DNA from: Lineus longissimus
Taxonomy: Eukaryota > Nemertea > Pilidiophora > Heteronemertea > Lineidae
Assembly (NCBI RefSeq): GCF_910592395.1
Contig: NC_088308.1
Span: 20,041,501-20,105,500 of the forward strand
DNA: 64,000 nucleotides
Direction: 5' to 3'
The notes under the pieces were generated by a model. That model saw only the letters and a list, made by a program, of their open reading frames with translations. It was not told the DNA's origin and made no database searches. The position numbers were made by a program, and so were the translations under genes. Within the stretch, counting starts at the first letter, position 1. Each line of letters opens with the position of its first letter. Positions 27,348 through 38,772 of the stretch are shown here, in pieces.

Positions 27348-30300
27348 CTAATCAAGATGTTGGTGTTCGAGCCAAAGGTGTTGAACTTTCTGCCAAAGTT
27401 GCTGCCCCGAGTTTGACTTGACCACCATGTACGTGACACAGATGATGATGAATACCCAGGCCAGTAGGAGGAGGTAGTCGGGATGATTTGTGGGTGTGCT
27501 TGGTACTGGACCTTCAAAGTCGGCGTCAGTGAGGTTGACATCAGGTAGCGGTTTGAAACCTGGAGAAGAATTTATAAGAATTTTAAACAATTTAAAAGTA
27601 ATTTGGTGAATTTTTTCATAGTCCACTTGGGGGCTGAAAATAATGGACCATGACCATGTGTCTTTTAGGTTGTAAACCCTTGTCTTAAATTCCATCTTAT
27701 AATCTAAGATCCACGTACTGCACATTATTGGAACAGCAGTGCACTACGTGGCAGGCCTGTGTAGCTAAATGGTCACACATTTTTGGTATTGATTAACTCC
27801 AGATTAGTGCCACCACAAATATTAAAAAAAACATGGAGCGCAAACCAATGTCTGTGCCATGGTGATATCATTTAGTTATACAATACACTGGACTTGCTAG
27901 TATTCAGTTCAAGGCCCTCATATTTCCTCCAAGGACGCATAGAACAAATCACTTATCAACTTACAATGCGGATTGTCATTGATTGCAATGATTATCATCA
28001 TGTGCCAGCTGGAATTCGTAACATGAATAGATACATCTACAATAATACATCTACGGCAGAACCACTCTATAGAGGGTACACCATTATTGGAAATGACAAT
28101 ACTGTCCTTAATTGAGAGGTGTTACTATGACAGGTCAAATTCAACTAAATTGATCCTTTTACAAGTCTTTCAAATACCACTCAGGAATAAAAATATCGAG
28201 AAGTGTCCTCAGGTGCGTGGAAATTAAAACGTTTACAAATGTGTAGACCCCAGCTGACACAGAGTCAACAAATACATGAATACAGTCTCTTTGCACACTG
28301 ATTGCCGTGGACATTTCCTCAAAGTCTCTGGGAGGAGAAGATATACAAGGATTAACTCAAAACGGACTAGCAAGAGAGGAGAAATGATGAAAACGCTCAA
28401 AGTTCACAGACCCAAGTTACGTTTGACTTTCAGGAGGGACTACATTGGACCAATGGATAAGATGATGGAAGCGGAAATTCCATCTCATGTTGATCAACAG
28501 ATCCCTTCAGTCGATCAGCACTGCATCCAATCGATGGGTAAGTCCTTGAACAACGATTTTTGTAACGTCTCATTTTGGCCTGCCAAATAAGAGACTGGGC
28601 AATATCCTGGTGACCTCTCTTCTGTCTTTAGGCCTATCAATCAATAGCAGGTTATATCAGAAACGCTTCAGAATGGGCTTTAGAAATAACACCAACATTA
28701 TTTTGAATACACAAGAGGCATTTTCTCAAACCAATGAAGTCAACAGATAATCCTTTGAATTCTTTATTTGGAGCATTATTGCGGGTTTTGAAAGACTTCA
28801 CCGCCCAATAGAGAATAGACGAGAATAGTGACTGGAATTGTTACATAATCCACAGAGGCGTCTAATGTTGGACCAAATCCCGAATTCAGTTCAGAGCTCG
28901 TGCAGGTCTTATGGTGTAACAGAAGTTGACAACATTTTAAGAGATTTCTGTGAAATCAGCAGAAATTGAGCAGCTGATTTGAAGCCACACCAAAATGAGA
29001 TACAGTAATCTTCAAGAGAGGCAAGAGATCACATGTGTTGGTAGGTGAATGGGACTGGGTTGACAAAACGATGCAAGTATGCGAATTCTCTGAATGCTGG
29101 GTGCTATCTGCCCTGGACATCAAACAATAGGTTACCAAACAAAGTGACGGGAGAAGTCCAGGAGTCTGGGAAGGGGATCGAGGGCACCTTGTGCTTGAAT
29201 CGGGGTCAACAGGCCCCGGCAGGATACGCTTACCCAACCTCACGTAGGTTTTAAAACGAAATATCTTTACATTACAATAGGCCTTCACAATCGCAGTCAA
29301 ATATGCCAGACAACAAATATTCTTGCACCAGTCAGAGGCAGCCATTGAAGGCCACAACAACCTGTTGCAAGTGAGAAGGGATCACAATATTGCAAAAAAG
29401 TATTTTTCGCAAACCATCTATACTTTTTAAAAAGAGTGAGCTGGGAGGATGTTTGGTTTTAAGATTTGACTCCAGGCTGCGAGCTAAAAATATTAGTACC
29501 TGCACCATTCCAGAGGCAAAGCAACAAAGCTAATGCAATATTCAGTGAAATTAGCAATGCTATGCAAATCATTAGGTAATTCCTCCATACCTAATTAGCT
29601 ACAATGGCCAGCACACCTATAACTCAAAGGTATCAATACCAGACTATACATAGCAATACACAGACCGACAATCACATATGCAGCAGGTCAACTCATTTGA
29701 GCCAATCAAACAGAAAACTAAAGATGGCAGAAAAAAAAGGTAAGGACTTGAATCATTTGGGAAAATCAGCAAACAAGCAATGGTATTGGCAATAGTCCAT
29801 TTAAGTTTTGCCTCCGTGGATTATGCACTTGCAATCATGTTTTAAAGCCTAATAATAGTGAGGGAGCGCTGACTGGTGAATTACCATTCTTGAACTAAAC
29901 TCTGATATAAAGCTTATAACTAGACTAGAACATTAAAGGGGTACACACGTTCGTAAATACTGGTGGCCTCGGAAAATAGAGATGCAGTTTATGCACAATG
30001 CCGTAATGCGGTACATCATGCATACCGGGTAAATATTGGCTCAAAACTCGTGGTATAAATAGTGTCGTTATCTGGTCTACAAAACAGCAATGCTGAAATT
30101 TATATTTAGTACCAGTTTATGCATAACTATTTTTCTAATTCAATTACACATTTCAAATTTTTAACAAATGGTGTAGGCTTTTAAAGGACTGTCACCAATG
30201 GCATTGGCTGCCCAGTCACCTGTCGCATAACTGGGTCATATCTCCTGTGTTGGTGCTACGCATGATAACTCGTACACGCCTACAACTGCGCAAGATAAAG

Positions 30301-33300
30301 ACCATATCTAAAGACCATATCGTTTCTTTACCAGGAGAACCTTTAAATAAAATATTTGTCCAACCTTGATAATGATATCAGATCACCTAAATAATCATAC
30401 CTGTGCATGTATGAACAAAATTTAACAGGACATCCAAAGACAAGTTAAACAGTTCACAGACTGGGTCAGGCACTGGCAAGTTGGCAACAAGTTACTGGTG
30501 ACCAACACTGAAAGTGTGCAAGGTATTTTAAATTTCTGATTCATTTCATCTCTACTTTGCTTCTGCCACTACTATAGTTACGGCATTGACCAAAAATATG
30601 TATAAGGTGAGCTCTTATCCTTTTTTCCAACAACCCAAGGCGATTCTGCAGGATTCAGGATGAGCAGTGGATAGCATTGCCGCGGATTGGCGACTAGATT
30701 TGCAAAAATGCTAATTGGGAATTGCCCATTTTTCTGACAGGACAGGCATACACCCTTCCCCTGACCCCTGTTGGCAAGTCACCTAGAGTTCATCTTGTTT
30801 ACATACAGAGGTCTCTGGACTGTGAAGGGTTATTAAATTATATTATACTTTTATTGGCTTTTTCATTACAACTACATGTACAAGAGCCAAAACAACACCG
30901 AGTTGTACAGGGCATTGTGTACAGGGTGGCAGATGTCGCAGGCTCTGGAGTCATCATATTTCATACTTATTCTAATCAATGTGATAAGAGCAACCCATGT
31001 AGTTACAACCAGCGGGCAGCATTAAAACTATCGTGGCACATTCTCAGATCGAGGATTTTTTACCCTACCCTAGTCAACATGTTGTAACCACTTGGTGAAA
31101 CCACTTGCTCATTAGCAACATGTATAAGTTGCATAGCAAACACGCATGAAGACACTTATGGCCCGTATTCATTCATCATGTATGACCATTTTTTGAAAGA
31201 TACTGCTGTTTATTCAACAAAATAAAAACCCTGCTAAGTCAAGGGAAGATAAGTAACATAGTGGTCAGAGCGCTGGGCTCAAAATCAGGTCATAGGTTTG
31301 ACTCTCGGAAGAATCACTGCTGTTTTATATCTGTGTCCTTGAGCAACACCTAACCATACATTGCTTCCCCAAAATGGGTAGCAGGCTTGCCTGGTAGGTT
31401 AACCAGCCGTGGATCAGTCACTTGTTTAATAAAATGCAATGGTATTCCGGATGAGCTCCTGTCAGATGAGCCGTTTGTGGCTCGGGTAAAAAGAAAGCAG
31501 ACTATAACTATTTTAACCATTTACGCCATTGTGAGCTCAGGTTTTTTAGCTTTCTCTCATTCCCAAAATAGGTCATTATGATGCCGAAACAAAACCTACA
31601 TAACAGCACAAGGTTTTTAGAACCATAAATCTAAAAAAACTTCATGCAAATATTTATGATCACGCTCAATCCTGCATGTCCTGTCCAATCACTGGCACTT
31701 TTAATCATGTCAATGGGGTAATTCCTCGATCATCTACCAACATTGCAAAGGCCTTTATACATGGATACTAAGGAAGTAGAAATAACTTCAAGAGCTCAGG
31801 CTTATTCATGGTGATTTATACATAATCAACGAAGGGAAGACACAGGGATGTCAGCCTATAGGCCTATATGAGAAGCGAAATACCCCAGAACTGAGAAACT
31901 AGACAAGGAAAGGATGCTTCTACAATGTCAATGGCAGATAAGATGCACAAAGAATTATGTGAGGTAAAGGTAGACCATGCCGACTTATCGACGGTGAATC
32001 AGTCCTAAAGTTTCCTCCTTTTAGAAGGATGGATATACGCACAACGACGGTGGATCGGCATGAGGTAGACACCATCACTTTACCTTTTTTAGCATGCGAA
32101 CAACATAGTGTTAAAAGAAACACACCTTTGCAAGCTGAAAACATTCTAACGTTTTTCCAGGAAGTGACACATCACATCAGTCATGCATCACCTTATTTGA
32201 AAATTGATTCTCCATGGTGATAGCCAATATCTTACCCATTTTATAGACTATTTTTCTCTTGGCACATCACTTCCTCTTTTCAAATTCTATAGCTGCCCGT
32301 TTTGCTCTATAGTGCCTGTCTATAATATATTAGTGACAGAACATTAGCACAACCCAACCCAAAGTAAAAAGAGTAAGTTTTCAGAAGTATGTGAAAAGTT
32401 CCAATTCAAGTACCCAGTACTGGTAAATCCAACTAATGTCATGTACCCCACCTATATTTTTCAGATGAACCACCAGATGTTGTCCCCAGTCCCGACATGA
32501 TTCCCCGGAGACGACTGTTAAGCTTAGTGGTGGGGATACCACTCAGGCTGAAGAAGTACAGTGAGAGGTCGAAACAGGCAAAGAGACATGTAGTTACCGT
32601 CCTTTTGATGCTCATCACTTCCACATTACTTCTGACCCTGTTCATGACGTCATTATCATCACCGAAGGAATACGTCATTCTGGACGATACGTTCGACACA
32701 CCCGTCTTGGTCGAAAAGGTTAATATCAGAAAATGGAGTGTAGTAGAGAGTCGTTATATTGTGGATAATTTGGACAAGTTGGAAGATATGTTGTTCCGGG
32801 ACGAGCGGATGCTACAAAAGGCTGCAGGCAATCCACAACGGTTCCGTCAGGACAGCCAAAATGATGATTCTATGAGACATCACTTTGTGCCAAGGCATTC
32901 GTTCACTAAACAATTCATGAATGGCATGGAGAATAACTTTGATATGCCCGTCGAAGAGAGCTTGAATGCCCTTGTTGCCAAGGGAAACATCCAAGATGAG
33001 GACCCAGACCAAGTCCTCATACCGCCAGGTGTCAGAAATAACATGGTTATGAACAACAAAATCCAGGACTTCCCACAGCAGGACTACATGGGTTACTATG
33101 ATGATTATGATGACAATGAAATTCCAAGAGCACCCAAGAAGGTTGAGAGAACGTTTCAGTATATTCAGAGTAATATACCAGGCAGAGACAGGCGTGATGA
33201 TGAAGTTCAACGCAAAACAGACAATCAAGCTGAGTTTGATTTTGAGCTTGTTACAGATGATAACCACAAAGCCAGACAAACAACTCAAAGACCTGCTTTT

Positions 33301-36300
33301 GTCAGACAAACTTTCATCCACAGCAAAACTATCCACTATTTTCCAATTGAACGAATTCGCAAACAAGACTCGAAAATCCCGAAGGAATTTTTCAACATAA
33401 AAACAATAATAAATCCCCATACCTACAGGTACATCATAAATCCTAAAGACACATGTAAACGAATAAATGGTTCAAACATATTTGTCATAGTGCCCATCAT
33501 AAGTTCATTAGATAACTTCAAGTTACGAGAAACCATCAGAAAAACATGGGGACAATTTTCAGCAGTTTACGGATACCAAGTCCGTTTTGTTTTCATGCTC
33601 GGCACTTCCAAATTGACCTACCTTCAGGACTTAGTAAAAAAGGAGAGTGACATTTTTGGGGACATTGTGCAAGAGTCGTTTATAGATACGTATGTCAATT
33701 CGACTCTGAAAGCTATTTTCACATTACGCTGGGTACAAACATACTGCGCAAATGCTAAATTTATGCTGAGGCTGAATGATGATGTCATGGTGCACCAATA
33801 CAAATTCATACAGTATTTACGAGATCGGGGCTTGCCTGACACCAAGTTGTACTGGGGGCAGGTTTTTCATGACTCGCGCGTGGATAAGGGGTTAGCAAAA
33901 CATGAGTATCGTTCCAATATTCCGTGGCGAGAAGGAAGTTACTATCCACCATATTGTAATGGACCGTACATTCTTATGACAATGGACGTTGTAAAGAACA
34001 TGTATAAAATGTCCTCACGCACCCCGCTGATGTTTCCTGAAGATGTCTATTATGGCATCTTAGCGGAAAAACTTGGCATCAGGACGTATGATGCCTCCAT
34101 GCACCTTGTGGACCAATTTGAAGTGCAGAATCCCGTCCAGAAATTCAGAATAGATAGAGATAACACGAGACCAGAGATGATGGGTCACCTTGGTTCTGAT
34201 GACCAGACACCGATGAGAATGGAATATCTTTGGAAGATGGTCGAGAGAAGGACGAATGACAAGAAGGACTGCGTGAAAAGAAAGTTTACAAAACATTTCA
34301 TAGGTTAGTACCTTGCGAAAAGTGCTAACTTATGGAATGTTTTGTAAATATTATTTTCAACTATTTCGACGGGAAGTTTTTCGATGGAAGATTCTTCACA
34401 CATATGTATATCAAACTATGAAGACCCTGACTGGGTCAAGAGTGAATGCAAAAAATATGATTTCCATTTTGGGAAAATTTTGATATAGAATAGCACACTT
34501 TTCTACATATCTATCTATCTTTATGACAAGAAGTAAACATTTATAAACATGTAGTCAAGTCATTTCGAGTCGAGTTATTTTTTCCAGCTGACCAAGGAAT
34601 TTAATCATGAACTATTTGTAGATTCCTCCGAGAAAAATCTTAAATGTTGGGCTTTATGTACAGGTTATCAAGCTCACAATCATAAAGGCAATATTTACTG
34701 CCTTAGCTATAGCCTTGGCCTGATACAGCTGTAATAGAACTCTCAGAGTGCGAAGTATGCAGTATCACTCACCAGTTACATTGGACACAAATGCTACAAA
34801 TTGTTCAAGCGTCCTCTCAGTTTTGTTGAAACGGGTGATCGGACGGCCCCCATGGAACACCATGATGTTTGGAACTGCTGTTGTTCCATATCGAACATTC
34901 AGACTGAAAAGAAATTTGCATTCTATAGACATGTAGTAGCAGATTGTTCACGTTTGTGGCCCTCTTTAGCAGGACATTTGACCACTAGCACTGCCTCTGT
35001 GAGGGAAAGTCGCTTTGGACACGGTTGGGTCTTGTACATACAGATCTAAACAGTATTGATCATTTAGTTGGAAAGCCCAAGAGGTGGTGACACCTGTTCT
35101 CCTGGCAGGAACTAAAATTACCTCAGCAGTGTCATGCCATGCCTTTATTCTCAACCAAGACCCCCCACATTAACCAGTCGAAATCTTAGAATCTTGATTC
35201 GAAATCAGGATGCGTTGGCCTGGGAATCCCAAAGGGCACCAACTGTTAGTGTTACATGTTTGATGCGACTTCCCCAGGCTCCTGAAAAACCAATACTTAC
35301 TGTCTGCAAACACTTGAATCATGAAACACGAGAAGCGTCTCAAACAATGCCCACATAAAGGAATCGTAAATACTCTACCTGCCAAAATGAACAGCATCTA
35401 TCGCTAACACATCCATCTGTGGGAAAGCTCTTGCTAAGGCATTGTAATGCGGTGCAGTTCTGGCACAAAAAACACACCAAGGGGCATAGAACATCACAAT
35501 TGTACAAGTCCCTCCAGTTTCCGTCTTTGGGTTTAGTTTTTCATTTAAAATCACATTGTCAACTACACGTACTTCTGCTGTGTCATTTTCAGTAAAATTC
35601 TTCCCTACACATTGGATTTTTTTCTTCGTCGAGTCTGTAAAGTTTATATTGGCTGCAGTACCATTATTATCAACCACAGTCTCAGTAATTTTTTCCCCGT
35701 CTTCTTTTTCAATGAGCGAACTTTTTTCTACAGTTTTATTTGAGGCAGTTAAATTTTTATCTAAACTTTTCCCATTGGAATCTTGCAATTCTTGTAAAAC
35801 GTCATACAAAAATCTTAAACTCCGCATAGCAGCTTTTGTTATTTCATCCAAAGAAGTTCTTATAATTTTTAAACTATCTGCTTCTTCTGGGGTTTCCTCT
35901 GAATGGGTCGGAATACCCGACGCATCTTTCAGCTCGGCAAACCTGCCATACACTATAGGTTTCCTGCATGTCTGCTGACTTCTATCATCAAAAAGGTTCC
36001 TCTCATTCTTAACTACTTCACACTTTCTAGAACTTCCCAACACCTCAGTTAAAAATCCCTCCATTCCAATCGCCATACAAGAACCAGGATTGTTATCTTT
36101 TCTCAGTGTGACTGCATCGCCGTCTTCCTGCTGAACATTTTCATGACCACCAGGGTCATTTAAATGATCCTGGTCGTTGATCTGTGCTGCTGTCTTCATT
36201 TCAGCACCACTAGGTCTCTCTGGTGCATCAACATAATCTTGTTTGTCTTCACCACTTGCTGCCTGTGGAATGGTTTGGTCCATTGCAAAACCATCTTCTA

Positions 36301-37313
36301 TGTCAACATCTACTCCATGGATGGAAACTGAAATAAATATGATAAATATGTCAAAGAGTCATCAATATGACAATCTTTTACTATAATTCATTTTCTACCC
36401 ACAGCTGTTGGCAATGGGACAAGCCAAGACACAAGTATTCCTCCATATTTTGGCTTGTGCCCCCCAATCTTTTTAAGTTTTATGCATCGTGAGGATATCA
36501 CGGACTATGTTCACTACTCTGGCTTGCAAACAACCCCAGAGACATTTCCCTCACTGGCAGCAGTACAAGGTGTAAAACAATAACAAAATGCACCCAATCA
36601 GAGCGTCGTTTGCATACAATTCTGTTCTAGTCATTTCATAACTACTCATAGTCATACTGTGGGAACAATATCCAACACCGTATTTACATTGGTTGTCATC
36701 ACGCCGACGGAAAAGAAAGCACTGTTTTTTCCGAGGTCCTCACTACATCTTCATGGACCTAGGTTCTAGGAATGCCATCCAAGACCATCCCATTTCCATT
36801 TGTACTTGAACTGAGGCTGACACTAGTGACATTTAAATTAAAATGTCGGAAGTTGACCTTAAAGTGATGTACGCCTTTCTGGCTTTATTTTAGTAGGCCT
36901 AAATGACGAACGGAAATGTCAGGGTTTTTGTGAGCAGGGCCGCAGAACGGAACATAAATACCGGGTTTCTACTTTTTCAGGATCCCTCTGCTCTGGGCCA
37001 AGTGACATGCCACGTGTAGATCCAAATCCTCTTTGGGGGCTCAAGAAGCACAACTAACTGTCACTGACTGTGTATACATGATCATGTACATGCTGACATG
37101 CATCATTTTGAGTGAACCTATGCACCAAAGTAAAACACTGTTCAAATACATAAGACGTTAAAGGATTTACGAAAGGTTTACATTTTCATGTCCTTAGTAC
37201 ACGCCCCTTCATTCTTAAGCATTCGATTTTCAAAATTCAATTCAGATACACTTACAAACTAAGAAAAGGCAGAGAGAAATGGAGCAAGAAAGTTGTTTCC
37301 TAGAAATCGCCAT
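27348..37313 (-). CDS. TXNDC15: Thioredoxin domain-containing protein 15
   Basis: ER/membrane thioredoxin-fold protein; the vertebrate orthologue is needed for ciliary function. Exons 37256-37313, 35379-36327, 34773-34903 and 27348-27559 give 449 aa (human 360). Exon 1 encodes a signal peptide (MAISRKQLSCSISLCLFLVF). Exon 2 is a long, poorly conserved acidic/Ser/Asn region followed by the thioredoxin start FYAPWCVFCARTAPHYNALA, with a CVFC pair at about residues 304-307. Exon 3 encodes RYGTTAVPNIMVFHGGRPIT. Exon 4 has GPVPSTPTNHPDY, one membrane helix (about 409-427) and a short cytosolic tail, matching the human GPLPSTLIKSVDW...LLVFSLFF end. The last intron is 7.2 kb and contains a complete gene on the other strand. 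The phases of all four exons agree. Confidence 0.92.
28064..28125. mobile_element. MITE fragment of the GAGGACACC family
   Basis: ATACTGTCCTTAATTGAGAG and the neighbouring TATAGAGGGTACACC match internal and terminal parts of the MITE at 26951-27243. Ends are missing. Confidence 0.45.
28276..28537 (+). other. Possible alternative 5' coding exon of the GT31 gene
   Basis: An open frame from ATG 28276 runs to a GTAAGT donor after base 28537 in phase 1, the phase needed to splice to 32465. The peptide is basic (RRRYTRINSKRTSKRG) and would extend the cytosolic side of the enzyme. Upstream exons are not evident, so the start is uncertain. Confidence 0.35.
29724..34308 (+). CDS. GT31-family beta-1,3-glycosyltransferase, nested in a TXNDC15 intron
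   Basis: Type II Golgi enzyme of the beta-1,3-galactosyl/N-acetylglucosaminyl-transferase family; acceptor and donor cannot be assigned. The main exon 32465-34308 follows a TTTTTCAG acceptor. The simplest first exon is 29724-29739 (MAEKK, then GTAAGG); together they give 619 aa. After a basic start a membrane helix (VTVLLMLITSTLLLTLFMTS) precedes a ~250-residue acidic, low-conservation stem. The catalytic domain has FVIVPIISSLDNFKLRETIR + KTWG, DIFGDIVQESFIDTYVNSTL, RLNDDVMVH at the DxD position, YPPYCNGPYILM and FPEDVYYGILAEKLGI. It is longer than typical family members (330-420 aa) because of the stem. The whole gene lies antisense within intron 3 of TXNDC15. Confidence 0.85.
31245..31440 (+). 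mobile_element. tRNA-derived SINE-like element
   Basis: GTGGTCAGAGCGCTGGGCTC (A-box-like) and GGTTTGACTCTCGG (B-box-like, 31295-31308) have the spacing of a tRNA promoter. They are followed by TGTGTCCTTGAGCAACACCT, typical of the tRNA-unrelated part of animal SINEs. It does not fold as an intact tRNA. Ends are approximate. It lies in the intron of both TXNDC15 and the GT31 gene. Confidence 0.55.
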
Positions 37314-37917
37314 TTTGGATATTCTCCAGTCGCGTCCCCAGGACCAGCTAGATTGCGAGGGGCGAGGTTAACTAGACTTGGCATAAGCGAATACTTTCGA
37401 TTGGGCGCTGATAGCTAGATTAGACACTGGACACGCAGTTGAGTTGTATTTTGATCAAAAAACCTTCTTATTAACCTCAAATCAGTGTCCATTTTCTCTT
37501 TTTTGCAATACAAGGAATAAAACTCCCGCGATTCTCCGAATTGGGTTTGAAAATAATGACCACTCCCTACAGCGTGAAACGGGGAATTCCCACCCTGTTG
37601 CCCTATGGTTTTCCAAGCTCGTTTCCAGGTAAACTCCTCGTTGCTTGTACTGGTTTGGATTTACACACGGATTAAACTGTGGTATCGTGGTTGAATACTT
37701 TCCATCACACGAGGTAGTTGACCAATAGGGGCACCGTTGACATGGAGCGATAGGCCACGCTTGCATGTGCTTGATTGACGGATAGTGTCACCCGGCGTTC
37801 TTTGCTTAGAGGGTTACTAAGCCGCATCTGTCTTGCTTCCCGATTTGTCTTTCTGAACACATTTGCCGTCTAAAATTCTCTATTTCTCTGAACTGGGAGC
37901 AGCAACTACTCTGTGAA
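37314..37917. promoter_or_regulatory. Bidirectional promoter region between TXNDC15 and ELOVL6-like
   Basis: Divergent start codons lie 604 bp apart. The interval is GC-richer than the flanks near 37320-37400 and 37790-37850. No additional gene seen. Confidence 0.5.
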
Positions 37918-38772
37918 ATGGCTTCAACAGGCGCTCATATTGACTCGATGATAACTGGAGTCAACAGAACTGTAGCTGTGGTGTTTGATTTTGAGAAAAA
38001 ATGGCTTAGTGAAACTGAGCCATCTTTCATGAATTGGATGCTCAAGAACTGGACAATGTGTTTCATCTATTCGCTTGTCTACATAGCTATTGTGCATTGT
38101 GGCCGCATGTATATGGAGAACCGTCCCCGATATGAGCTAAGGCCTGCTCTCACTATGTGGAGCGCGATTCTCGGGGCATTTTCCTTGATGGGCGCCATAA
38201 GAACCTGGCCAGAACTGATCTATAGTATCTATGAACACGGAGTCCAACATTCCGTCTGTTCGCCCAGCTATTTCTACGACCCTGTCACCGCCTTCTGGTC
38301 ATTCATGTTTACGGTATCCAAGGTATACGAATTAGGGGACACCATGTTCATCGTCTTGAGGAAGCAACAACTAATCTTTCTGCACTGGTACCACCACGTT
38401 ACTGTCCTCATCTATGTCTGGTATAGCTACACGGAACGCACTGCCCCGGGAAGATGGTTCATGGTGATGAACTATACAGTCCACGCCTTTATGTACACAT
38501 ATTACGCCCTCCGTGCCATGAGGGTTAGAATACCAAAGTGGGTCAACATTTTCATCACTGCCATGCAACTATCACAGATGATCATTGGATGTACCCTAAA
38601 TGTCTGGATCTACCAAATCAAGGAACGCGGCGAAACATGTCATCAGAGTAATGAAAATTTGCAATATTCGTTTGTGATGTATATGAGTTACTTCGGACTT
38701 TTTGCCCATTTCTTCTATACGACCTATATGGTAAAGAAGGAGCCAACTGACTCCAAAATCAAGTCATCATGA
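37918..38772 (+). CDS. ELOVL6: Very-long-chain fatty acid elongase, ELOVL6 type
   Basis: ER condensing enzyme of fatty-acid elongation (malonyl-CoA plus acyl-CoA to 3-ketoacyl-CoA); the ELOVL3/6 branch prefers C12-C16 acyl chains. A single uninterrupted 284-aa frame matches the family length. It has several membrane helices, KVYELGDT at 135-142, the catalytic HWYHH histidine box at 156-160, and MNYTVHAFMYTYYALRA at 184-200, which marks the ELOVL6 branch. The C-terminal tail is lysine-rich (KKEPTDSKIKSS), consistent with ER retention. The coding region has no introns; a non-coding first exon cannot be excluded. A long 3' UTR with several AATAAA sites (39010, 42999, 45208) is likely. Confidence 0.93.
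   Translation: MASTGAHIDSMITGVNRTVAVVFDFEKKWLSETEPSFMNWMLKNWTMCFIYSLVYIAIVHCGRMYMENRPRYELRPALTMWSAILGAFSLMGAIRTWPELIYSIYEHGVQHSVCSPSYFYDPVTAFWSFMFTVSKVYELGDTMFIVLRKQQLIFLHWYHHVTVLIYVWYSYTERTAPGRWFMVMNYTVHAFMYTYYALRAMRVRIPKWVNIFITAMQLSQMIIGCTLNVWIYQIKERGETCHQSNENLQYSFVMYMSYFGLFAHFFYTTYMVKKEPTDSKIKSS

Noticed and set aside
27560..27725. Extension of the TXNDC15 last exon upstream of 27559
   Set aside because: It is open but follows a clear polypyrimidine-AG acceptor at 27560-27561, and the join from exon 3 restores the conserved sequence.
31250..31320. A tRNA gene
   Set aside because: The A- and B-box-like segments are present, but the acceptor stem does not pair and SINE-type sequence follows.
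32812..33420. A 202-codon open frame on the minus strand
   Set aside because: It is antisense to the GT31 coding exon, which has clear family motifs; the antisense protein is an artefact of codon bias.
35556..35978. A 140-codon open frame on the plus strand
   Set aside because: Antisense to the low-complexity part of TXNDC15 exon 2.
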